DNA of 64,000 bases from Marinobacterium_D sp050908845 (GTDB lineage Bacteria; Pseudomonadota; Gammaproteobacteria; Pseudomonadales; Balneatricaceae): contig NZ_CP194171.1 in NCBI RefSeq assembly GCF_050908845.1, positions 558,001-622,000 of the forward strand, read 5' to 3'. Both the position numbers and the translations under genes were made by a program. This document shows positions 43,281 to 51,660 of the stretch, piece after piece (within the stretch, counting starts at the first letter, position 1; each line of letters starts with the position of its first letter). The notes below the pieces were generated by a model, which worked only from the letters and a program-made list of their open reading frames with translations, was not told where the DNA came from and searched no databases.

Positions 43281-44258
43281 ATGAGCGACTATAGCCGGAA
43301 TATCCCGGTGCCGGGTTTTGATGCCGCCGGGCTTAGACGTCAGTTGCCGCAGAAGCTGAGCGATCCCGTGCCGGTCAATGAGTCGCTGGCGGCGTACCTG
43401 GCCTGCTACGGCTTTACCAAGCTGGCTGCACGGGCTGAATACAGCCTTGCCTGCCTTGAGCTGGCCGGGGTCGATCTGGTGGTACAGCAGTTTGCTCAGC
43501 CTGATGCCAGCGCCGGGACCGCGCTGCTGGTACACGGTTATACGGATCATGCCGGGCTGACACGGCCTCTGGTGGAGTGGTTGTTCGAGCGGGGCTGGAG
43601 CGTGGTGATCTACGATCTTCCCGGACATGGTCTCTCCGCAGGTGAGCCCCATGATGTGGATGATTTTTTTCGCTATACCGATCAGCTGACCGCTCTGGTG
43701 CGGCAACTGCGTGCCGGCCTTTCGCAACCGCTGACACTGATCGGTCACAGTACCGGTGGCGCAATTATCACCACGCTGCTGTTGCGTGAAACCGCCTTCA
43801 GCGCAGCCGATCTGGCGCGCCCGATACTGCTCGCACCGCTGGTCAGACCGACCCACTGGCGCAGTATCCGTTTCAAATACCGTTGGCTCAGGCGCTGGCT
43901 CAAACGTGTTAAGCGATTCTATAAGAGTAACTCCCATGACCCGGAGTTCCTCAGGTTTGTACAACAGGTTGATCCGCTGCAGCACCCCTGGCTGTCGGTG
44001 CGCTGGGTGGGCGCGATGCTTACCTGGATCGACTGGATTGAACAGCAGCGCCCCGGTGACTGGCGTCCATTGGTGATTCAGGGCAGTGAGGATGACACCG
44101 TGGAGTGGCGGCATAACCTGGCGGTACTGGCCCGGCTGTTTCCTCACGGAGAGCAGCGGGTTATCGACGAAGCACGCCACAACCTGGTCAATGAGGCGCC
44201 CTATTGGCGGGAGCAGGTGTTTCAGCAGATAGAGGCGTTACTGGCGTCTGAAACGTAA
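43281..44258 (+). CDS. Alpha/beta hydrolase (lysophospholipase/monoacylglycerol lipase-like)
   Basis: This 325-residue soluble serine hydrolase has the nucleophile elbow GHSTGGA, an oxyanion region TALLVHGYTDHAG, GWSVVIYDLPGHGLSAG, the acid in IQGSEDDTVEW and the catalytic histidine in DEARHNLVNE. This order matches the Hydrolase_4 (PldB/monoacylglycerol lipase) group. It lacks a signal peptide. The natural substrate is unknown; membrane-lipid or fatty-acyl ester turnover is plausible. It is divergent from the MscK-like gene with an 84-base gap. Confidence 0.88.
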   Translation: MSDYSRNIPVPGFDAAGLRRQLPQKLSDPVPVNESLAAYLACYGFTKLAARAEYSLACLELAGVDLVVQQFAQPDASAGTALLVHGYTDHAGLTRPLVEWLFERGWSVVIYDLPGHGLSAGEPHDVDDFFRYTDQLTALVRQLRAGLSQPLTLIGHSTGGAIITTLLLRETAFSAADLARPILLAPLVRPTHWRSIRFKYRWLRRWLKRVKRFYKSNSHDPEFLRFVQQVDPLQHPWLSVRWVGAMLTWIDWIEQQRPGDWRPLVIQGSEDDTVEWRHNLAVLARLFPHGEQRVIDEARHNLVNEAPYWREQVFQQIEALLASET

Positions 44259-44296
44259 AACGCCCGGCCTGTTAAGCATTCAGGCCGGGCGTTTGC
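44257..44296. terminator. Bidirectional intrinsic terminator
   Basis: AAACGCCCGGCCTG (44258-44271) and CAGGCCGGGCGTTT (44281-44294) form a 14-bp stem with a 9-base loop between the convergent hydrolase and serA genes. Tails are short (T-rich GTTTGCTT / TTTTACG), so efficiency rests mainly on the very stable stem. Confidence 0.75.
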
Positions 44297-44313
44297 TTAC
44301 TGGAGCTGGCGGA

Positions 44314-45546
44314 TCAGAACAGTCGGCGGCAGCGGATGGTACCGTCGATCTGGCTCAGTTTTTCCAGCGCCAGGTGAGAGTAATCGGCATCCACATCGAT
44401 CACTACATAACCCACGCTCTCGTTGGTCTGCAGGTACTGACCGGAGATGTTGATATCGTTCTCGGAGAAGATGTTGTTGATCTTCGAAAGTACGCCCGGA
44501 ACGTTTTTGTGAACGTGCAGCAGTCGGTGCGCATTGGGGTGCTCCGGCAGCGCAACCTCCGGGAAGTTGACGGAGGTGATGGAAGAGCCGTTGTCGCTGT
44601 ACTTGGCCAGCTTTTCTGCCACTTCATAACCGATGTTTTCCTGGGCTTCCATGGTGGAGCCGCCCACATGCGGAGTCAGAATGACATTGTCGAATTCGCG
44701 CAGCGGGCTGATGAACTCGTCATCGTTGCTGCGCGGTTCAACCGGGAATACATCCACGGCGGCACCCAGCAGTTTGCCGCTGGAGAGAGCGTTGCAGAGC
44801 GCATCGATGTCGACCACGGTGCCGCGGGCGGCGTTGAGGAATACCGCGCCATCTTTCATCTGGTCGAACTGCACCTGGCTCATCATATCCTTGGTGGCGG
44901 CGGTTTCCGGCACATGCAGGGTGATGACATCGCACATGCCCAGCAGCTCGGCCATGGAGCTGACCTGGGTGGCGTTACCGAGCGGCAGCTTGGTGATGAC
45001 GTCGTAGAAGTAAACATGCATGCCCAGGCCTTCAGCGAGGACACTCAACTGGGAGCCGATGCTGCCGTAGCCGACGATACCCAGCTTCTTGCCGCGGATT
45101 TCGAAGGAGTTCTTCGCGCTTTTCTGCCAGACGCCACGGTGAGCTTTGGCGCTTTTTTCAGCGACGCCACGCAGCAGGATGATCGCCTCGGCAAGCACCA
45201 GCTCGGCTACTGAGCGGGTGTTGGAGTAGGGCGCGTTGAATACGGCGATACCGCAGCGGGTAGCCGCATCCAGATCCACCTGGTTGGTACCGATGCAGAA
45301 GCAGCCGACGGCGACCAGTTTCTCAGCAGCCTGAAAGATTTTTTCGGTCAGCTGGGTGCGTGAACGGATGCCGATGAAATGGACATCCTTGATACGTTCC
45401 AGCAGTTCTTCTTCGGGCAGCGAGCCGGTGTGAAACTCGATGTTGGTGTAGCCCTGGGCATTGAGTGTATCGACCGCGGACTGGTGCACGCCCTCTAGCA
45501 GCAGGATTTTGATCTTGCTTTTATCGAGGGAGGTGGGTTTGCTCAT
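44314..45546 (-). CDS. serA: D-3-phosphoglycerate dehydrogenase
   Basis: This 410-residue enzyme has the same length as E. coli SerA and catalyses the first committed step of serine synthesis. The substrate domain starts SLDKSKIKILLLEGVHQSAVDTLNAQGYTNIEFHTG. The Rossmann motif is GYGSIGSQLSVLAEGLGM, the catalytic histidine region is NVILTPHVGGSTMEAQENIG, and a C-terminal ACT domain (VGYVVIDVDADYSHLALEKLSQIDGTIRCR) would bind serine as feedback inhibitor. Two adjacent ATGs exist; I used the second, 45546. A longer open frame reaching 45645 is not supported. Confidence 0.96.
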   Translation of the reverse strand: MSKPTSLDKSKIKILLLEGVHQSAVDTLNAQGYTNIEFHTGSLPEEELLERIKDVHFIGIRSRTQLTEKIFQAAEKLVAVGCFCIGTNQVDLDAATRCGIAVFNAPYSNTRSVAELVLAEAIILLRGVAEKSAKAHRGVWQKSAKNSFEIRGKKLGIVGYGSIGSQLSVLAEGLGMHVYFYDVITKLPLGNATQVSSMAELLGMCDVITLHVPETAATKDMMSQVQFDQMKDGAVFLNAARGTVVDIDALCNALSSGKLLGAAVDVFPVEPRSNDDEFISPLREFDNVILTPHVGGSTMEAQENIGYEVAEKLAKYSDNGSSITSVNFPEVALPEHPNAHRLLHVHKNVPGVLSKINNIFSENDINISGQYLQTNESVGYVVIDVDADYSHLALEKLSQIDGTIRCRRLF

Positions 45547-45698
45547 CATCTGCAACGGGTTCCTAACTTTCGCCGAGCATGTCGGCCGGTGGCAAGAATG
45601 CGTCGCATTGTAACACAAGCCCTTGAATATAGGTGGTATAGGCAAGGCAGTGTTGCGGAAAATTTCTCAGCTGGTCTTGAAGGATATTACAGAGGGGA

Positions 45699-45720
45699 GG
45701 CCGGCGCCTGAACGCCGGCC
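45699..45720 (-). terminator. Hairpin downstream of ppnP
   Basis: GGCCGGCG, loop CCTGAA, CGCCGGCC form a perfect 8-bp stem 8 bases after the ppnP stop. No T run follows on the minus strand, so it may be a weak terminator or mRNA-stabilising structure between ppnP and serA. Confidence 0.4.
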
Positions 45721-45727
45721 CGGGCAA

Positions 45728-46009
45728 TCAGCTGTAGAAGCAGAGGTAGGCAGTGGTCTTGCTGACCTTGACGTCGAAGGACTGATCGGCCGCGATGCTG
45801 AACTCGGTGCCGGCCGGGAAAGACTGCCAGTCAGTGCTGCCGGGCAGGCGCACGACCATTTCACCGCAGCTGACTTTCATCAGTTCGTTCTGGCTGGTGC
45901 CGAACGTGTATTCTCCGGGTGCCATCACACCGGAAGTAACCGGGCCATCCGGGCCTTCAAATGCGATCGACTTAACCTTGCCGTCGAAATACTCGTTTAC
46001 ACTCAGCAT
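45728..46009 (-). CDS. ppnP: Pyrimidine/purine nucleoside phosphorylase
   Basis: This 93-residue single-cupin protein of the PpnP (YaiE, formerly UPF0345) family has the same length as the E. coli protein (94). VNEYFDGKVKSIAFEGPDGPVTSGVMAPGEYTFGTSQNELMKVSCGEMVVRLPG and FPAGTEFSIAADQSFDVKVSKTTAYLCFY cover the whole fold. It phosphorolyses various nucleosides to the base and ribose-1-phosphate. AGGAGATAG precedes the ATG. It is upstream of serA on the same strand, but with a hairpin between, so cotranscription is uncertain. Confidence 0.93.
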   Translation of the reverse strand: MLSVNEYFDGKVKSIAFEGPDGPVTSGVMAPGEYTFGTSQNELMKVSCGEMVVRLPGSTDWQSFPAGTEFSIAADQSFDVKVSKTTAYLCFYS

Positions 46010-46060
46010 TGCCGCTATCTCCTGAAAAAAAAGGCATCATAGAGTGATAACGGGCGCATG

Positions 46061-46939
46061 TCATGTCTTTGACTGCTCGATCAGGAAATCGACGAAGGCA
46101 CGGTTGGCGCGGGAGAGGTAACCCTCGCGGCGCCAGGCGATAGAAAGGTCGAGCCAGACCGGGTCCTCGAATGGCCGGGCGACCAGGTCGGTGGCGTCCG
46201 AGATCGCCATCTCAAGCAGCGTGGAGATCGCAAACCCCTGGCGGATGATCTGCTTGATCAGCGGCAGCAGATTGGTCTCGAAACCGATTTTCAAGCGGTA
46301 GTCGGATTCGGCCGCGAGCTTGTCCAGCACCTCGCGGTGAAAGTACCCCTCCTTGAACACCACCAGATCTTCATTGAAAAACTGGTCGTAGGTGATGTGA
46401 TCCTGTGCCGCCAGTGGGTGGTCGGCCGGAAGAATGGCCATCATCTGCTCGCGCAGAAAAACATGGGTGGCCAGATCGGCCGGGGGCGTATCGCTGACGA
46501 TTACGCCCATGTCGATTTCTCCTTCGGAAAGCATCTGCTGGATCTTGCGGGTGCCGGATTCCACCACTGTCAGTTGCAGGTTCGGGTGGCGGTGGCGAAA
46601 CGCCATCAGGATCGGCGGGAAATAGTAGGAGCCGAGCATGCTGGGTACGCCGATACGCACTTCGCCCCGGCGCAGGCCGTGGATCTCCCGCATCTCCAGC
46701 TCCGCATCCGAGGTGGCCTGGACGATGCGGCGGGCGTGCTGCAGCAGTACCCGGCCCTCGTCGGTGAGCTCGATACCCCGGTCGCGGCGATGGAAGAGTT
46801 CCAGCTCCAGGTTTTGCTCAAGCTTGCGGATCGCCATGCTGACGGCGGGTTGAGCCACGTGCAGCCGGCGCGCTGCGGCGGTAAACCCCTGGGTGTCGAC
46901 GACGGCGAGAAAGTAGCGCAGCGCTTTGATGTCAAGCAT
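46061..46939 (-). CDS. LysR-family regulator (YnfL-like position)
   Basis: This 292-residue regulator has an N-terminal HTH (LDIKALRYFLAVVDTQGFTAAARRLHVAQPAVSMAIRKLEQNLELELFHRRDRGIELTDEGRVLLQHAR) and an effector domain beginning LRRGEVRIGVPSMLGSYYFPPILMAFRHRHPNLQLTVVE, typical of the CynR/YnfL-like branch. It is divergent from an MFS exporter gene, the same arrangement as E. coli ynfL/ynfM, so it probably controls that exporter. A 28-bp inverted repeat lies between them. Confidence 0.9.
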   Translation of the reverse strand: MLDIKALRYFLAVVDTQGFTAAARRLHVAQPAVSMAIRKLEQNLELELFHRRDRGIELTDEGRVLLQHARRIVQATSDAELEMREIHGLRRGEVRIGVPSMLGSYYFPPILMAFRHRHPNLQLTVVESGTRKIQQMLSEGEIDMGVIVSDTPPADLATHVFLREQMMAILPADHPLAAQDHITYDQFFNEDLVVFKEGYFHREVLDKLAAESDYRLKIGFETNLLPLIKQIIRQGFAISTLLEMAISDATDLVARPFEDPVWLDLSIAWRREGYLSRANRAFVDFLIEQSKT

Positions 46940-46957
46940 AACGAGTCCTTATGAATA

Positions 46958-46985
46958 CAATAATAATTATATATTTCTATTATTG
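46958..46985. promoter_or_regulatory. 28-bp inverted repeat, candidate LysR operator
   Basis: CAATAATA-N12-TATTATTG is a perfect dyad in an AT-rich stretch 18 bases upstream of the LysR start and about 50 bases upstream of the MFS start. The location in a divergent LysR/target promoter is typical. Confidence 0.5.
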
Positions 46986-47037
46986 ATCTGGCCTCCCTAT
47001 CATTCCTCTGGTTACTCACTCTTCCCGAGGTACCCGC

Positions 47038-48231
47038 ATGATCGATCTGGGCCATCCCACATTCTGGCGCGCTACGCTGGCACTCTGCTTAGGCTCGTTC
47101 ATGATTTTCGCCAACGTCTATGTGACTCAGCCGCTGCTGCCGATGCTGGCGCAGGATTTTCAGGTCTCGGCGCTGCAGGCAGGGTGGAGTTTCACGGTGA
47201 CCACGCTGACACTGGGGTTGTCGCTGCTGCTCTACGGCCCGCTCTCCGATGCGCTCGGACGTCGCGGCATAATGTTGCTGACCATGGCCGGTACCACCCT
47301 GACCACCACTGCCCTGGCATTTGTGGATAACTTTACGACGCTGGTGATCCTCCGGGCGGTGCAGGGGTTTTTCCTGGGCGGCCTGCCGGCCATCGCCATC
47401 GCCTACATGGGCGACGAGTTCAGCCGTAAAGCGGTGGCGGTGGCCGTAGGTCTTTATATCTCGGGCAACAGCCTGGGCGGCATAGGCGGACGTCTGATCG
47501 GTGGTTTCGTCGGTGAGTGGATGGGCTGGAGCAGCGCCTTTGCGGTGATGAGCGGGGTCAGTCTGGTCTGCCTGGTGGTATTCGCGCTGGCGTTGCCGAA
47601 GTCCGAGCATTTCAAGGCGCAAAGCCTGCATCCGGCCCGTATGCTGCGTGATCTGGGGGCGCATCTGCGCAATCCGCTGCTGGTGGTGGCCTATATTATC
47701 GGCGGTCTCAACTTTTTTATCTTCGTGAACCAGTACAGCTACATCACTTTCGTGCTGTCCGAGGCGCCCTATAACCTGTCCACAGCGTTTCTCGGTTTGC
47801 TGTTCCTGACCTACCTGACGGGCACCTTCGGTTCGGCGATCTCCGGCAGGGTGGCGATGAAGCTGGCCCAGCCCTGGTGCATGGCGCTGGGCATTCTGAT
47901 TCTGATCGCCGGCTCCCTGCTGACGCTGTCGCACAGCATCGAACTGATTATTGCGGGGTTCTTTATCAACAGCTTCGGTTTTTTCTTTGCCCACTCCAGT
48001 GCCAGCAGCTGGGTCAGCCATAATGCAACTCACGCCAAGGCCAGTGCCTCGTCGCTCTACCTGGTGTTCTATTATATCGGGGCGAGCAGCGGCGGCTTTT
48101 ATCTGCACCCCTTCTGGGAGCGTGCGGGCTGGTCAGGGGTCGTGTTCGGGTCGCTGTTGGTGCTGGCTGTTACTCTGGCCTGCGCCTGCTGGCTGGCGAC
48201 CCGCCGTCGCCCGGTGCTGGCCGCGGCCTGA
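47038..48231 (+). CDS. MFS transporter, YnfM/AraJ-like
   Basis: This 397-residue, twelve-helix permease carries MFS motif A as YGPLSDALGRRGIMLLTMAG and a start MIFANVYVTQPLLPMLAQDFQVSALQAGWSFTVTTLTLGLSLLLYG, close to YnfM-type exporters of the DHA1 group. LRAVQGFFLGGLPAIAIAYMGDEF is the corresponding motif in helix 4. The substrate is unknown; toxic metabolite export is the family expectation. The divergent LysR gene presumably regulates it. CCCGAGG precedes the ATG weakly. Confidence 0.9.
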   Translation: MIDLGHPTFWRATLALCLGSFMIFANVYVTQPLLPMLAQDFQVSALQAGWSFTVTTLTLGLSLLLYGPLSDALGRRGIMLLTMAGTTLTTTALAFVDNFTTLVILRAVQGFFLGGLPAIAIAYMGDEFSRKAVAVAVGLYISGNSLGGIGGRLIGGFVGEWMGWSSAFAVMSGVSLVCLVVFALALPKSEHFKAQSLHPARMLRDLGAHLRNPLLVVAYIIGGLNFFIFVNQYSYITFVLSEAPYNLSTAFLGLLFLTYLTGTFGSAISGRVAMKLAQPWCMALGILILIAGSLLTLSHSIELIIAGFFINSFGFFFAHSSASSWVSHNATHAKASASSLYLVFYYIGASSGGFYLHPFWERAGWSGVVFGSLLVLAVTLACACWLATRRRPVLAAA

Positions 48232-48279
48232 TTCTGGAGTATGATGCGCGAACAGATCACGTTCTGACGGGAGCAGTTA

Positions 48280-48942
48280 ATGAGTTATCAACATAGCCTG
48301 GTGGACGGCTCTGCCCTGAGCCTCCCAGTGGGTAAGGTCGTCTGCATCGGTCGCAACTATGCCGAGCATGCGAAGGAGCTGAACAACGAGGTGCCCACCG
48401 AGCCGCTGCTGTTCATCAAGCCGGCCAGCGCCCTGGTCGCGATGGACGAGCCGGTTTTGGTGCCGCGTGACCGTGGTCAGGTGCACTTTGAAACCGAGCT
48501 GGCGATTCTGATCGGTGATCGGATGACGCAGGTGGATGAGCAGGCGGCCCAGCACGGCATCGCGGGTATCGGCCTGGCGCTGGATCTGACTCTGCGCGAC
48601 CTGCAGAGCGAGCTCAAAGCCAAGGGTCATCCCTGGGAGCGGGCCAAGGCGTTTGATGGTTCCTGCCCGCTGTCGCCTTTCCTGACGCCGGCCAGCGTTG
48701 GGGATCTTAATGACGTGCAGATCCGTCTCACGGTGGATGGCGAGGTACGCCAGGAGGGTAATTCCTCGCAGATGCTGACCCCTGTCCTTAAGCTGATCAG
48801 TCATATCAGCCACTGGTTTACCCTGGAGCCGGGCGACGTGGTACTGACCGGTACCCCGGCCGGTGTGGGCGAGCTCAAGGCCGGTAACAAACTCAGTGTC
48901 GAGATCGTCGACCTGCTGCGGATCGATACCGAAGCCAAATGA
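48280..48942 (+). CDS. Fumarylacetoacetate hydrolase (FAH) family protein
   Basis: This 220-residue FAH-fold enzyme is close in size to E. coli YcgM (219). VGKVVCIGRNYAEHAKELNNEVPTEPLLFIKPASALV, HFETELAILIG (metal-binding Glu) and GLALDLTLRDLQSELKAKGHPWERAKAFDGSCPLSPF are conserved, and the end GDVVLTGTPAGVGELKAGNKLSVEI fits. It probably acts on a 3-acylpyruvate or oxaloacetate-like compound (FAHD1-type hydrolase/decarboxylase or isomerase); the exact reaction is not determined. Its stop overlaps the next start (ATGA). Confidence 0.9.
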   Translation: MSYQHSLVDGSALSLPVGKVVCIGRNYAEHAKELNNEVPTEPLLFIKPASALVAMDEPVLVPRDRGQVHFETELAILIGDRMTQVDEQAAQHGIAGIGLALDLTLRDLQSELKAKGHPWERAKAFDGSCPLSPFLTPASVGDLNDVQIRLTVDGEVRQEGNSSQMLTPVLKLISHISHWFTLEPGDVVLTGTPAGVGELKAGNKLSVEIVDLLRIDTEAK

Positions 48943-49700
48943 GCCGGCGCGGCGGCTGGCTGCTGGCTCTGCTGTTCTGCCCGCTGCTGGCACTGGCCCA
49001 GGAGTGGCAGCGGCCGGCGTTTATTATCGACAGCCTGGTAGAGATCGCGCTGCGTTCCGAGCACGGCCGCGACCCGATGCAACTGCGCAAGTGGATCGAT
49101 CCCGTAAGGGTCCACGTCGATCATCGGGTCGGTGATCCGAGGCTGCATAACGAGCTTGTGGATGCACAACTGTCCCAGCTGGCCGATATCACCGGCCATC
49201 CGATCAGCCGGGTTAATGCGGCCGCCAGCGCCAACGTGGAGCTGGTGCTGCTGCAACAGCAGGTGCTCGACGGTTTCTGGCGACACCAGGCCGTCGGGAC
49301 GGTGCCTCGCGGTGCGCTCTGCGTCGCGCGGATCTGGTCCGATGATGGCGGCCGCATCCGGCGGGCGCTGATCGCGATTCCGGTGGATCGTGCGCGGGAA
49401 CGGGGTCGGCTTGTCAGCTGTATCGTTGAGGAGCTGACGCAGATTCTCGGCCTGCCCAACGATTCCGAAAAGGTCTTTCCCTCTATCTTCAATGACAAAT
49501 CCACCGATCAACTGCTGAGCGGGCTGGACCTGGTACTGCTGCGTCTGCTTTACGACCCCAGGCTCGCGCCGGGAATTGGACCGGCAGAGCTTCGTTCGCG
49601 GGCGGGAAAGGTTTTGACAGAACTGATCGACGCCGGCGTGGTCGATACTGCCGATGCAAAGGTGCGTGAGGGCGCCATGTATCGATTGATGGGCTACTGA
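48939..49700 (+). CDS. Secreted DUF2927-type protein
   Basis: This 253-residue protein has a signal peptide (about 1-20, LLALLFCPLLALA). The second half carries the DUF2927 pattern: SCIVEELTQILGLPNDSEKVFPSIFNDKSTDQLLSGLDLVLLRLLYDPRLAPGI, resembling the C-EE-x-QxLGL region of a metalloprotease-like fold, with the HEXXH histidine positions replaced by E-E-L-T-Q. It is translationally coupled to the FAH gene, though a functional link is not obvious. Function unknown. Confidence 0.82.
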   Translation: MSRRGGWLLALLFCPLLALAQEWQRPAFIIDSLVEIALRSEHGRDPMQLRKWIDPVRVHVDHRVGDPRLHNELVDAQLSQLADITGHPISRVNAAASANVELVLLQQQVLDGFWRHQAVGTVPRGALCVARIWSDDGGRIRRALIAIPVDRARERGRLVSCIVEELTQILGLPNDSEKVFPSIFNDKSTDQLLSGLDLVLLRLLYDPRLAPGIGPAELRSRAGKVLTELIDAGVVDTADAKVREGAMYRLMGY

Positions 49701-49755
49701 GTCCGATGCTGGCATACTGCCGGCGGTTTCACTGAATTATCCACAAGGAGAGGCG

Positions 49756-50169
49756 ATGCTCTGGGTCAAGGTGTTTCATATCCTGGCAATGACCAGCTGG
49801 ATGGCGGGGATTTTCTACCTGCCGCGTATTTATGTGCATTACGTGGAAGGGCGTGCTGCCGGTCAGGATGTGACCCGGCTGGAGATCATGGCGCGCAAAC
49901 TGTTCGGCTTCATGACCATTATGGCGCTGTTCACCCTGGGGTTCGGGCTCTGGCTCTGGTTCGGCTGGGGAATCAGTGGTGGCTGGCTGCACGCGAAGCT
50001 GCTGTTCGTGGTGCTGCTGCTTGGTTATCACCACGCCTGCTGGATCTATCTGAAGCGGATGCAGCGCGGTGAGTTGAATCGCAGCGGGCGCTTTTTCCGG
50101 CTTTTCAACGAAGTGCCGCTGCTGATTTTTATTCCGATTCTGATCTTTGTAGTCGTTAAACCTTTCTAA
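49756..50169 (+). CDS. hemJ: Protoporphyrinogen oxidase HemJ (UPF0093)
   Basis: This 137-residue, four-helix membrane protein matches HemJ. H8 (VKVFHILAMTSWMAGIFYLPRIYVHY) is in the conserved first helix, and later FRLFNEVPLLIFIPILIFVVVKPF ends the protein; HAKLLFVVLLLGYHH is also family-typical. It oxidises protoporphyrinogen IX to protoporphyrin IX in haem synthesis, probably passing electrons to quinone. It converges with the ubiquinone gene ubiJ, 9 bases between stops. Confidence 0.92.
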   Translation: MLWVKVFHILAMTSWMAGIFYLPRIYVHYVEGRAAGQDVTRLEIMARKLFGFMTIMALFTLGFGLWLWFGWGISGGWLHAKLLFVVLLLGYHHACWIYLKRMQRGELNRSGRFFRLFNEVPLLIFIPILIFVVVKPF

Positions 50170-50178
50170 ATCAGGCTG

Positions 50179-50781
50179 CTAACCGAGCTGCCGAACCCGC
50201 GCTTCGAGGCGTTCGGCGCGCTCGCGCAGCTCATCCACCTCATCCATGAAAATCTCGATCTCCACCCGTGTAGGCAGCATGCGGGCTTCCTCCTGCAGGT
50301 ACTCGCGGGTGCTGAGCGTGAATGAGCTTGCGGTATCCCGGCTGTAGCCGCCGATAGTGCGCAGGAACTTCGCCGCTTCATGACCGGCAGCGTCACCGAT
50401 CAGGTCGCCAAGCCAGGCTTCCCAGTCGATGCGGGTATCCGCCAGTATCGCCTGCAGACGGTGCGCGATGGCGGAGTCACCGCGCAGGTTCACGCCCTTG
50501 CCAAACAATACCGCGTTACCGGCCAGCGGCAGGCGCCCCAGCAGCAGGGCGCTGCCACTGATGGTGACATCGGCGGAGCCGTCGTAGTGATGTAGCAGGT
50601 CGATACCTGCGCCATGGGGGACCAGGTAGAGCTGAAAGTGGGGCGAGGTGGATTCGATGGCGATCACCTTGCCGGTCAGTTCGCCGAGACGGTTCAGCGT
50701 GGCCGGGTCCAGCGCCAGTATGCGGTTGAGACTAGGCTCAGCCAGGGAGAGGAAGCTGGCGCTTAGCAACTCGAACGGCAT
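50179..50781 (-). CDS. ubiJ: Ubiquinone biosynthesis accessory factor UbiJ (SCP2 domain)
   Basis: This 200-residue soluble protein (E. coli UbiJ has 201) has an N-terminal SCP2 lipid-binding fold (ALDPATLNRLGELTGKVIAIESTSPHFQLYLVPHGAGIDLLHHYDGSADVTISGSALLLG) and a C-terminal coiled coil (TRVEIEIFMDEVDELRERAERLEARVRQL). It binds hydrophobic ubiquinone intermediates in the Ubi complex. CGGAGGAG precedes the ATG. It follows ubiE by 22 bases. The usual third gene, ubiB, is not downstream. Confidence 0.93.
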   Translation of the reverse strand: MPFELLSASFLSLAEPSLNRILALDPATLNRLGELTGKVIAIESTSPHFQLYLVPHGAGIDLLHHYDGSADVTISGSALLLGRLPLAGNAVLFGKGVNLRGDSAIAHRLQAILADTRIDWEAWLGDLIGDAAGHEAAKFLRTIGGYSRDTASSFTLSTREYLQEEARMLPTRVEIEIFMDEVDELRERAERLEARVRQLG

Positions 50782-50803
50782 GATCTCCTCCGCGCCCTGG
50801 TAA

Positions 50804-51559
50804 TCAGGGCTTGATGCCGGTGTGCAGGGCGACGACCCCGCCGGTCATGTTCTGGTAGCGGCAGTTGACGAAGCCTGCGTTGGCCATCATCTGCTTCAGG
50901 GTTTCCTGGTCCGGGTGCATACGGATCGATTCCGCCAGGTAGCGGTAGCTCTCGGCATCGTTGGCGATCAGGCGGCCCATCTGCGGCAGGATGTTGAACG
51001 AATAGAAGTCGTAGGCCTTGGTCATCAGCGGGTTATTGGTCTTGGAGAACTCCAGCACCATCAGTTTGCCGCCCGGCTTGAGTACCCGGTTCATCGATGC
51101 CAGCGCCGCGTCCTTGTCGGTGACGTTACGCAGGCCGAAGGCGATGGTGATGATATCGAAGGTGTTGTCTTCGAACGGCAGGCATTCCGCATTGGCCTGC
51201 ACATATTCGATGTTGCCGGCGGCGCCCAGGTTGATCAGTTTGTCGCGGCCAACCTTGAGCATCGAATCGTTGATATCAGCCAGCACGACGCCGCCGGTGG
51301 GACCGACGATGCGGGAAAATTTCAGTGTCAGATCACCGGTACCACCGGCGATATCGAGCACCTTCATACCGGCGCGGGCGCCGCTCTGCTCGATGGTCAG
51401 GCGCTTCCATAGGCGATGGATGCCGCCGGACATCAGGTCGTTCATCAGGTCATACTTGCCTGCTACCGAGTGAAATACGTCGGCAACCCGTTTGACCTTC
51501 TCATCTACGGGTACTTCCTGATAACCGAAATCGGTGGTGCCCTGCTTTTTCTCGCTCAT
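50804..51559 (-). CDS. ubiE: Ubiquinone/menaquinone C-methyltransferase UbiE
   Basis: This 251-residue SAM-dependent methyltransferase has the same length as E. coli UbiE. VFHSVAGKYDLMNDLMSGGIHRLWKR is the UbiE signature 1, the SAM site is VLDIAGGTGDL (67-77), and RVLKPGGKLMVLEFSK is signature 2. It methylates the quinone ring at C2. The ATG at 51559 (MSEKKQGTTDFG) was chosen; an open frame to 51646 is not needed. Confidence 0.96.
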   Translation of the reverse strand: MSEKKQGTTDFGYQEVPVDEKVKRVADVFHSVAGKYDLMNDLMSGGIHRLWKRLTIEQSGARAGMKVLDIAGGTGDLTLKFSRIVGPTGGVVLADINDSMLKVGRDKLINLGAAGNIEYVQANAECLPFEDNTFDIITIAFGLRNVTDKDAALASMNRVLKPGGKLMVLEFSKTNNPLMTKAYDFYSFNILPQMGRLIANDAESYRYLAESIRMHPDQETLKQMMANAGFVNCRYQNMTGGVVALHTGIKP

Positions 51560-51660
51560 CGTCCGCTCAATCGCCCAGTGAAAGATGGCTGCATTGTAGC
51601 GCCCGGCGGGGGCGTTTGTCCCGTTCGATGCGACGGGGCTGATCAAGGGGCTGAGTGACC

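Noticed and set aside
43197..44180. Open frame extending the MscK-like protein by over 320 codons upstream on the minus strand
   Set aside because: This part is antisense to the complete alpha/beta hydrolase gene and its translation has no domain. The true channel start is the ATG at 43196 followed by a signal peptide.
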